A stretch of DNA of 14,448 nucleotides, from positions 1 through 14,448 of the forward strand of contig CACXGH010000064.1 of the NCBI GenBank assembly GCA_902767175.1, read 5' to 3'. A model generated the notes under the pieces. The model was given only the letters and a program-made list of their open reading frames with translations, was not told the origin of the DNA and did not search any database. This stretch comes from an uncultured Ruminococcus sp. (lineage in GTDB: Bacteria > Bacillota > Clostridia > Oscillospirales > Acutalibacteraceae). This document shows positions 1-4,922 of the stretch, piece after piece. How positions within the stretch are numbered: the stretch's first letter is position 1; every line of letters starts with the position of its first letter. The position numbers and the translations under genes were made by a program.

Positions 1-58
1 ACACTTTCATTTTCTCTGCGTAATATGGAATGTAATCAATCAAAGGAGGAAATGTCTT

Positions 59-208
59 ATGTGTAACAATAACTTTTTCGGTAACGGTAGCTGCGGTTGG
101 GTAATCTTCCTCATCATTATCCTTTGCTGCTGCGGCGGCAACAACGGCTGCGGCTGCGGAAACAACGGCTGCGGTTGTGACAACAACGGCTGTGGCTGCG
201 GCTGCTGA
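59..208 (+). CDS. Small Cys/Gly/Asn-rich membrane peptide (49 aa), function unknown
   Basis: A 49-residue frame begins with ATG at 59 and is preceded by a strong Shine-Dalgarno sequence (AAAGGAGG, 42-49, 9 bases upstream), so it is very likely translated. The N-terminus is Asn/Gly-rich, residues 14-22 (WVIFLIIIL) form one short hydrophobic segment, then comes a CCC cluster (23-25) and a tail of three 7-residue repeats of the form NNGCGCx (28-48) ending in Cys. It has 12 Cys, 13 Gly and 10 Asn and almost no charge. Similar short high-cysteine proteins occur in gut Clostridia, where databases sometimes label them 'chorion class high-cysteine' by composition; I know of no demonstrated function. 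Membrane location with an exposed Cys tail (metal binding, disulfide network or envelope/spore coat) is inference. The layout, a hydrophobic stretch flanked by Gly-rich sequence, also recalls the small YjcZ-type sporulation proteins. No modification enzymes or transporter are visible nearby. Confidence 0.75.
   Translation: MCNNNFFGNGSCGWVIFLIIILCCCGGNNGCGCGNNGCGCDNNGCGCGC
140..202 (+). repeat. Three tandem 21-bp repeats encoding NNGCGCx
   Basis: Three in-frame 21-bp units (140-160, 161-181, 182-202) each start AACAACGGCTG or AACAACGGCTGT and encode Asn-Asn-Gly-Cys-Gly-Cys plus Gly or Asp. Differences are mostly third-position (GGC/GGT, TGC/TGT), apart from one Gly/Asp change. The units therefore arose by duplication and have diverged while the protein repeat was kept. 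Being in frame, copy number could change without breaking the gene. Confidence 0.85.
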
Positions 209-329
209 TAGTCAGAAGATACTGTCTGAAAAAAACAGCATAAATAAAAGCTCAGAGCAGAAAAATGCTTTGAAAAAGGGCTGTCATACCAATATCAGAC
301 AGAAAGGGCGCCAAAGCTTGTCGTCAAGT

Positions 330-353
330 TTATTTGATATCGGTATCAAATAA
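330..353. repeat. Perfect inverted repeat, 10-bp arms, 4-base spacer
   Basis: Arms TTATTTGATA (330-339) and TATCAAATAA (344-353) are exact reverse complements around TCGG. It is AT-rich and not followed by a T run on either strand, so it is not a classic terminator. It could be an operator-like dyad or an RNA hairpin capping the 3' end of the Cys-rich peptide transcript. It lies 120 bases after that gene's stop and 12 bases before the terminator hairpin arm. Confidence 0.6.
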
Positions 354-360
354 GCCCTCC

Positions 361-405
361 AAAAAAATGACCGGACGGCCTGAAAGGGCTGCCCGGTCAT
401 TTGTT
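361..405 (-). terminator. Rho-independent terminator of the fhs-rpiB operon, probably bidirectional
   Basis: The perfect arms AAATGACCGG (365-374) and CCGGTCATTT (393-402) are extended by an inner GGCC/GGGC-type stem around a TGAAAG loop. Reading leftward, the hairpin is followed by an unbroken run of seven T (the A run at 361-367), placed 80 bases after the rpiB stop. Reading rightward it is followed by TTTGTTATT, so it may also stop transcripts from the Cys-rich peptide gene. Confidence 0.85.
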
Positions 406-484
406 ATTCCGGTCATGCTGACACTAAGTGCAGTAGTTCATATGCTTGTTTATTGCAGGATAGTTTCAGAACGTGCGAAAGAAA

Positions 485-937
485 TCAGGAAATATCCTTT
501 CCCTCTTCAATATCTGAAAGAAGATTTACTCTGCGCTCATGTCTGCCGCCTTCAAATTCGGTTGAAATAAAAATATCCACCAGCTTATCTGCAAGCTCCA
601 TTGATACAACATTCTGTCCCATGCATATAACATTTGCATTATTGTGGCGCCTTGTCATTTCTGCAAGCATCTCATTGGTACATACGGCAGCACGAACACC
701 CTTTACCTTATTTGCAGCCATTGAAACCCCGAGTCCTGTTGTGCAGCATATAACCCCGAGGTCACATTCCTTGTCTGCAACTGCCTTTGCAGCCTTATAT
801 GCAAATCTGGGATAATCTACGGATTCCTTAGAATAACAGCCGTAATCAACGTACTCTATGCCCTTTTCGTCAAGGTGCCTCTTTATAGACTCTTTAAGCT
901 CAAAAGCTCCGTGGTCTGCAGCTAATGCTAATTTCAT
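485..937 (-). CDS. rpiB: Ribose-5-phosphate isomerase B
   Basis: RpiB interconverts ribose 5-phosphate and ribulose 5-phosphate in the cytoplasm (non-oxidative pentose phosphate pathway). The 150-residue length matches the family (E. coli RpiB is 149). Visible landmarks are ADHGAFELK (7-15, with D8 and H9), DYP (41-43), the catalytic-Cys segment CCTTGLGVSMAANK (64-77) in which C65 aligns with the catalytic Cys, RRHNNANV (96-103, H98), and EGGRHERRV (129-137). The residue after the catalytic Cys is Thr rather than the usual Gly of CGTG, and an extra Cys precedes it. A strong AAGGAGA site (950-944) lies 6 bases before the ATG, and the gene starts 20 bases after tsaB as the last of four co-directional genes. 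LacA/LacB galactose-6-phosphate isomerases are related, but the single-subunit length and conserved RpiB residues favour RpiB. Confidence 0.95.
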   Translation of the reverse strand: MKLALAADHGAFELKESIKRHLDEKGIEYVDYGCYSKESVDYPRFAYKAAKAVADKECDLGVICCTTGLGVSMAANKVKGVRAAVCTNEMLAEMTRRHNNANVICMGQNVVSMELADKLVDIFISTEFEGGRHERRVNLLSDIEEGKDIS

Positions 938-957
938 AACCGTTCTCCTTTTATCTG

Positions 958-1671
958 TTATTTATTTTCCTTCTGCTGTCTTGCTTTCAGTTCTCTCTCA
1001 GCCTGCGGTATCCTGAGATACAGCGGCATAAGCTCAGCCGATGAGCAAAGCTTATTTTCCTTTGCAAGCACTTCGGCGGCTCTTGCCGTGCCGTATGCGT
1101 GCTGATAGCGTATATTCATCGGAGTGAGCTGAATATTATCATACCTTTCACCAAAGGCTGTATAGCATATCTGTGCTCCGTCCCCGACGAGGTATACCGT
1201 TTTGTCTGTCATTTCAGCAAGCTCTTCTTCAAGCTCGCCTATACTCAATGCTCTGTCCATGGTAAGTCTTTCGGGAGTGCCTTCCGAAAGACTGAAAAGC
1301 GCATTGTAGACCTGTGAACATCTTGCGTCCATTACCGCACACACTATGCCGTCATTATACGGCATCATATATGCCATAGCTTCAAGCGTGGAAACAGATG
1401 CACAGGGCTTTCCAAGCGGCATGGTCATGCCCTTTACAGAAGCCACACCTATTCTTACGCCTGTAAAAGAGCCTGGACCTGCATTTACCGCAAAGACATC
1501 AATGTCCTGAACAGCCGTATTTGTCATTTTAAGAATATTATCGACCAGCGGCATAAGCGTCTGACTGTGCGTTGTCTTTATATTAAGGAAAAATTCTCCC
1601 TCAAGAAATCCGTCATTAAGTATCGCCGCTGAAACAGGCGAAGCGGTAGTATCCAAAGCAAGTATTTTCAC
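958..1671 (-). CDS. tsaB: tRNA t6A37 threonylcarbamoyltransferase complex, subunit TsaB
   Basis: TsaB is an inactive ASKHA-fold paralogue of TsaD. In bacteria it forms a heterodimer with TsaD, and with TsaE drives transfer of threonylcarbamoyl to A37 of ANN-decoding tRNAs. The 237-residue protein starts with the family N-terminus MKILALDTTASP and contains THSQTLMP (34-41) and GPGSFTGVRIG (65-75), a hallmark of the family. The start codon is GTG (1671-1669) and overlaps the tsaE stop in a GTGA tetranucleotide, implying translational coupling. TsaD and RimI, often adjacent in other Firmicutes, are not in this operon; rpiB follows instead. The last ~30 residues are basic and Glu/Lys-rich, with nothing unusual. 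Confidence 0.95.
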   Translation of the reverse strand: MKILALDTTASPVSAAILNDGFLEGEFFLNIKTTHSQTLMPLVDNILKMTNTAVQDIDVFAVNAGPGSFTGVRIGVASVKGMTMPLGKPCASVSTLEAMAYMMPYNDGIVCAVMDARCSQVYNALFSLSEGTPERLTMDRALSIGELEEELAEMTDKTVYLVGDGAQICYTAFGERYDNIQLTPMNIRYQHAYGTARAAEVLAKENKLCSSAELMPLYLRIPQAERELKARQQKENK

Positions 1672-2090
1672 GTCAGCTCTGCCCCCTCTATAGTTATTTC
1701 ACGCTCATTGTCCGATAATCTGCTTATAGTAACATTAATTCTGTTCACAGGCAAAAACGGCTCTATATTCCCGCTCCATTCAATAACCATGACTCCGCTT
1801 CCTTCATAATCAAAAAATCCTGTAGAGTACAGATCATCATAGGTATTGATACGGTACATATCAAAATGATACAGCATAAACTTTCCTTCATATTCGTGAA
1901 CAAGAGCAAATGTCGGGCTTGAAACTCCGTCATCTATGCCGAGTCCCCTTGCAAGACCTCTTGTAAAGGCAGTTTTTCCTGCTCCGAGACCGCCGTACAT
2001 GGCAATTATCTCGTCTCCGTTGAGTAAAGCTGCAAGCCTTTCTCCTATCTGTTCCGTCTGCTGTTCATTTTTGCTGATAAGCTTTTGCAA
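1668..2090 (-). CDS. tsaE: tRNA t6A37 biosynthesis ATPase TsaE (TTG start)
   Basis: TsaE is the P-loop ATPase that resets the TsaB-TsaD complex during t6A synthesis. With the start proposed here it is 140 residues, the usual family size. It carries the Walker A motif GGLGAGKT about 33 residues in, the SSPTFALVHEY segment, the HFDMYRI segment and VIEWSGN, all typical of TsaE. The open frame reaches an ATG at 2144, but that would overlap fhs by 38 bases, add 18 residues not seen in the family, and has no ribosome binding site. A TTG at 2090-2088 has GGGAGAG (2105-2099) at 8 bases and yields a typical N-terminus (MQKLISKNEQQTEQIG). That places it 16 bases after the fhs stop. The 3' end overlaps the tsaB GTG. 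Function is certain; the start is likely. Confidence 0.92.
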   Translation of the reverse strand: MQKLISKNEQQTEQIGERLAALLNGDEIIAMYGGLGAGKTAFTRGLARGLGIDDGVSSPTFALVHEYEGKFMLYHFDMYRINTYDDLYSTGFFDYEGSGVMVIEWSGNIEPFLPVNRINVTISRLSDNEREITIEGAELT

Positions 2091-2106
2091 ACCTGATTCT
2101 CTCCCA

Positions 2107-3774
2107 TCAGAAAAGTCCTGTAATCCTGCCCTCGCTGTCAACATCTATCTTCTCGGCAGCAGGAACCTTCGGCAGTCCGGGCATTGTCATTATATCGCCC
2201 GTATAAACTACAACAAAGCCTGCACCGTTTGACAGTCTTACATCACGAACGGTAATATTGAAGCCCTGCGGCTTGCCGAGAAGTGACGGATCATCGGACA
2301 GTGAATACTGTGTTTTGGCGATACATACGGGAAGATCGCCTGTATTCAGCTTTTCAATTTCAGCTATAGCCTTTTCTGCGGCCGTTGTATAGATAACCCC
2401 GTCAGCTCCGTAAATATTCTTCGCTACACAGGCTATTTTTTCTTTGACAGAAAGCTCTATATCATACAGCGGTCTGAAATCGGAGGGCTTTTCTGCCGCT
2501 GCAACGACCTTTTCAGCAAGCTCTATACCGCCCTTTCCGCCCTTTGCGAAAACCTCAGAAAGAGCAAAATCCGCACCAAGCTGTTTGCAGTAGTTCTCGA
2601 TAAACGACAGCTCTGCATCTGTATCTGCTCCGAAACGGTTGATTGCAACAACTACCGGCACACCGTATTTATGCATATTCTCAATATGCACACCGAGATT
2701 TACAATACCTTTTTCAAGAGCCTCAAGGTTTTCATTTCCAAGCTCGGTTTTAGGTACTCCGCCGTTATATTTAAGCGCACGAACTGTAGCAACAAGAACA
2801 ACGGCAGAAGGCCTGAGACCTGCCTTGCGGCATTTTATATCAAAGAATTTTTCAGCGCCGAGGTCGGAGCCGAAGCCTGCTTCTGTCACACAGTAATCCG
2901 CAAGCTTAAGGCCGAGCTTAGTAGCTCTTACGGAATTACAGCCGTGTGCGATATTTGCAAAAGGTCCGCCGTGCATTATTGCCGGAGTACCCTCAAGTGT
3001 CTGAACAAGATTAGGCTTTATAGCGTCTTTCAGAAGTGCAGCCATGGCACCGTTGGCTTTAAGGTCGCAGGCATATACGGGAGTGCCGTCAAATGTATAC
3101 GCAACAAGGATTCTGCCAAGTCTTTCCTTAAGATCGGTAATATCGGAAGCAAGGCAAAGAATAGCCATTACCTCACTTGCTACAGTAATGATGAAGCCGT
3201 CCTCACGGGGAACACCGTTTACCCTGCCGCCAAGACCTGCAACAATATTCCTCAGCTCCCTGTCATTCATATCGAGACAGCGCTTTATAAGTATTTTCTT
3301 TACATCTATACCGAGAGAATTTCCCTGCTGGATATGGTTGTCAAGCATAGCGCATAAAAGATTGTTTGCAGCGGTTATAGCGTGCATATCACCCGTGAAA
3401 TGAAGATTAATATCCTCCATAGGAATGACCTGTGCATATCCGCCTCCGGCAGCACCGCCCTTTACACCGAATACAGGTCCGAGCGAAGGCTCTCTGAGAG
3501 CAATTACAGTCTTTTTGCCCATACATGAAAGTGCATCTCCAAGCCCCACAGATGTGGTTGTCTTGCCCTCGCCTGCAGGTGTCGGGTTTATTGCAGTTAC
3601 AAGAATAAGCTTACCGTCAGCTCCCTGTGACTTTTCTCTGATAAGCTCTTCAGAAAGCTTTGCCTTGTACCTGCCGTAGAACTCAAGACAGTCCTCATCT
3701 ATTCCGAGCTTCTTTGCTATGTTTACTATCGGCTCTGCTTTAGCCTGCTGAGCGATCTCAATATCCGAAAGCAT
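2107..3774 (-). CDS. fhs: Formate-tetrahydrofolate ligase
   Basis: Fhs joins formate to tetrahydrofolate at the cost of ATP, giving 10-formyl-THF for purines and formyl-Met, and serving as the first methyl-branch step of the Wood-Ljungdahl pathway in acetogens. The 555-residue product matches the family. It shows the P-loop TPAGEGKTTT (65-74), REPSLGPVFGVKGGAAGGGYAQVIPMEDINLHFTGD around 94-129, EAGFGSDLGAEKF, and the C-terminal MPGLP segment. Two in-frame ATGs lie six bases apart. AAGGAG (3788-3783) is only 2 bases from the first (3780) but 8 from the second (3774), so the second is chosen. It is the promoter-proximal gene of fhs-tsaE-tsaB-rpiB. No other Wood-Ljungdahl genes are in view, so a general C1 role is all that can be claimed. 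Confidence 0.97.
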   Translation of the reverse strand: MLSDIEIAQQAKAEPIVNIAKKLGIDEDCLEFYGRYKAKLSEELIREKSQGADGKLILVTAINPTPAGEGKTTTSVGLGDALSCMGKKTVIALREPSLGPVFGVKGGAAGGGYAQVIPMEDINLHFTGDMHAITAANNLLCAMLDNHIQQGNSLGIDVKKILIKRCLDMNDRELRNIVAGLGGRVNGVPREDGFIITVASEVMAILCLASDITDLKERLGRILVAYTFDGTPVYACDLKANGAMAALLKDAIKPNLVQTLEGTPAIMHGGPFANIAHGCNSVRATKLGLKLADYCVTEAGFGSDLGAEKFFDIKCRKAGLRPSAVVLVATVRALKYNGGVPKTELGNENLEALEKGIVNLGVHIENMHKYGVPVVVAINRFGADTDAELSFIENYCKQLGADFALSEVFAKGGKGGIELAEKVVAAAEKPSDFRPLYDIELSVKEKIACVAKNIYGADGVIYTTAAEKAIAEIEKLNTGDLPVCIAKTQYSLSDDPSLLGKPQGFNITVRDVRLSNGAGFVVVYTGDIMTMPGLPKVPAAEKIDVDSEGRITGLF

Positions 3775-3850
3775 TTTCATCTCTCCTTAAAGTTAGATTG
3801 ATTTATACTTCTCAGCCCGTAAAATACACTTTCAACGGACTTATTCATTT

Positions 3851-3879
3851 ATTGTATCATAAAAAAGCGATATATTCAA
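3851..3879 (-). promoter_or_regulatory. Promoter for the fhs-tsaE-tsaB-rpiB operon
   Basis: Reading leftward, the -35 box TTGAAT (3879-3874) is followed by 17 bases and the -10 box TACAAT (3856-3851), with TG one base upstream (extended -10, TGaTACAAT). The predicted transcript start is near 3844, giving a leader of about 70 bases before the fhs ATG. Confidence 0.8.
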
Positions 3880-3941
3880 CATTATAGAAGAATTAATTTT
3901 GCTCAATGATAACAGCCGGAAATAAACCGGAAAGCATCTGC

Positions 3942-3982
3942 CGAAAAGCTCGTGTAAAGTACGTTTCTTTACAAACTTTTCG
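3942..3982. repeat. Palindrome 1: TGTAAAG-N7-CTTTACA with outer CGAAAAG/CTTTTCG arms
   Basis: Inner arms TGTAAAG (3953-3959) and CTTTACA (3967-3973) are separated by 7 bases. Outer arms CGAAAAG (3942-3948) and CTTTTCG (3976-3982) are also exact reverse complements. As DNA it resembles a dimeric-regulator operator; as RNA it would be a two-step stem-loop. It lies about 100 bases upstream of the fhs start point and about 175 upstream of the sufC start point. No T run follows on either strand, so it is not a terminator. Confidence 0.65.
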
Positions 3983-4003
3983 TGCAAATTATATCGATCG
4001 TTC

Positions 4004-4030
4004 TTTTGTAAAGCCTTTTGCTTTACAAAA
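4004..4030. repeat. Palindrome 2: TGTAAAG-N7-CTTTACA within 11-bp arms
   Basis: Arms TTTTGTAAAGC (4004-4014) and GCTTTACAAAA (4020-4030) are perfect reverse complements around CTTTT. Its core (4007-4027) is the same 7-7-7 design as palindrome 1, with identical half-sites and a different spacer. The two cores are 54 bases apart centre to centre, close to five helical turns. I cannot assign a regulator. Confidence 0.7.
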
Positions 4031-4120
4031 ACAGACCGACGTATTCTCTCTGAATTCCGGATGTTATAGTAAACCATAGGAAAACCTGTCAAAAAAGCTG
4101 TAAAAAATAAGAAAAAACAT

Positions 4121-4149
4121 TTGTATATTATTAGAGTATGTGGTATAAT
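4121..4149 (+). promoter_or_regulatory. Promoter for the suf genes
   Basis: A perfect extended -10 (TGG followed by TATAAT, 4144-4149) sits 17 bases after a weak -35 (TTGTAT, 4121-4126). Transcription should begin near 4156. This rules out the ATG at 4152 as the sufC start, because it would lie upstream of the transcript. Confidence 0.75.
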
Positions 4150-4196
4150 ATATGGTATTGTTCAAAACAAAAACATTTCAGAAAAGGATGATAAAA

Positions 4197-4922
4197 TTGC
4201 TCAGGCTGGAAAATATATCCTGGAAAACACCTGACGGGGTCGGTATCCTCAGAGACCTCAGCCTTACCGTACCTGACGGTAAGCTTATCGTCATAACAGG
4301 TCCCAACGGCGGAGGAAAAACAACACTTGCCAAAATAATAGCAGGTATCTATAAGCAGAACAGCGGCAGACTGTATCTTGATGATACCGATATAACAGAC
4401 CTTGACATTACAGAAAGAGCAAAGCTCGGAATAAGCTTTGCATTTCAGCAGCCCGTAAGATTCAAGGGCATTACTGTAAGAAAGCTCATAGAACTTGCAG
4501 CCGGCGAGAAGCTTCCGCTGAACAAGATTTGCGACTATATGAGTCAGGTAGGACTCTGTGCGGAGGAATATATTGACAGAGAGGTAAACTCCACCCTCTC
4601 AGGCGGCGAGATAAAGCGTATCGAGATAGCTACAGTTCTTGCAAGACATTCCGTTCTTACCGTATTTGATGAGCCTGAAGCAGGAATCGACCTGTGGAGC
4701 TTCACTAACCTGATAAAGACCTTTGAGGATATAAGAAACAGTCTTAAAGGCTCTATAATAATTATATCTCATCAGGAAAGAATACTGAAAATTGCAGATG
4801 AGATAGCTGTCGTTGCAGGCGGAACTATAAAAGCTCAGGGCAAGCCTGATGAGATGATGAAGCTGCTTGCAGAGAACAACGCTGTCACAGGAAAATGTTT
4901 TAAGCAGGAGGCTATGTTCTGA
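4197..4922 (+). CDS. sufC: Fe-S cluster assembly ATPase SufC (minimal SUF/SMS type), TTG start
   Basis: SufC is the cytoplasmic ABC-type ATPase that works with SufB/D scaffold proteins to build Fe-S clusters. In the 241-residue product I see Walker A GPNGGGKTT (35-43), the Q-loop FQQP (83-86), the signature LSGGE (134-138), Walker B ending VFDEPEAGID (D158, E159), and the H-switch SHQER (H192). EPEAGID in place of the usual EPxSGLD is typical of SufC. The open frame extends to ATG 4152, but the promoter at 4144-4149 excludes it. ATG 4188 abuts the ribosome binding site with no spacing. TTG at 4197 lies 8 bases after AAGGA and gives the N-terminus MLRLENISWK. The stop overlaps the next ATG by one base (TGATG). 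No sufS, sufU or sufE is nearby, so the sulfur donor must be elsewhere. Confidence 0.9.
   Translation: MLRLENISWKTPDGVGILRDLSLTVPDGKLIVITGPNGGGKTTLAKIIAGIYKQNSGRLYLDDTDITDLDITERAKLGISFAFQQPVRFKGITVRKLIELAAGEKLPLNKICDYMSQVGLCAEEYIDREVNSTLSGGEIKRIEIATVLARHSVLTVFDEPEAGIDLWSFTNLIKTFEDIRNSLKGSIIIISHQERILKIADEIAVVAGGTIKAQGKPDEMMKLLAENNAVTGKCFKQEAMF

Larger units (their letters stand above)
209..484. other. Convergent intergenic region with hairpins
   Basis: This gap separates the rightward Cys-rich peptide gene from the leftward rpiB. I see no credible coding frame: the open frames crossing it lack ribosome binding sites and run through the terminator hairpin or antisense to rpiB. It holds a 24-base palindrome (330-353) and a strong hairpin (365-402). 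There are also weaker pairings, CTGTC with GACAG around 280-303 and AGGGC (305-309) with GCCCT (354-358), which would enclose the palindrome in a larger fold. CCGGTCAT occurs twice (393-400 and 408-415), so the left arm of the terminator hairpin could pair with either copy. Confidence 0.6.
3775..4196. other. Divergent regulatory region between fhs and sufC
   Basis: These 422 bases contain two outward-facing sigma-A-type promoters, one for fhs (leftward, 3851-3879) and one for sufC (rightward, 4121-4149), with two matching palindromes between them (3942-3982 and 4004-4030). The fhs leader of about 70 bases (3844 to 3775) can form a small hairpin pairing GTCCGT with ACGGGC. It does not look like a tetrahydrofolate riboswitch. 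I see no convincing gene here: an 83-codon leftward frame (4092-3841) lacks a ribosome binding site and runs over the fhs promoter. Confidence 0.7.

Noticed and set aside
140..202. CRISPR-like repeats
   Set aside because: The units abut without spacers and lie in a reading frame with synonymous changes, so they are protein repeats.
59..208. Heterocycloanthracin-type bacteriocin precursor reading of the Cys-Gly repeats
   Set aside because: There is no leader/cleavage motif, and no YcaO, dehydrogenase or transporter nearby; the internal hydrophobic segment fits a membrane peptide better.
334..570. 78-codon rightward frame over the terminator and into rpiB
   Set aside because: It runs through the terminator hairpin and antisense to rpiB, with no ribosome binding site.
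2091..2144. Longer tsaE starting at ATG 2144
   Set aside because: It would overlap fhs by 38 bases, has no ribosome binding site and adds residues atypical of TsaE.
2671..3357. 228-codon frame antisense to fhs
   Set aside because: It is a long shadow frame on the opposite strand of a well-conserved gene, without domain features or a ribosome binding site.
3775..3844. Tetrahydrofolate riboswitch in the fhs leader
   Set aside because: The leader is only about 70 bases with a single weak hairpin and lacks the conserved core sequences I would expect.
4004..4030. Terminator
   Set aside because: No gene ends nearby and no T run follows on either strand; an operator-like dyad is the better reading.
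3841..4092. 83-codon leftward open frame in the fhs/sufC divergent gap
   Set aside because: It has no ribosome binding site, spans both palindromes and the fhs promoter, and its product has no recognisable features.
4152..4196. Longer sufC starting at ATG 4152 or 4188
   Set aside because: The first lies upstream of the predicted transcript start; the second has no spacing from the ribosome binding site.
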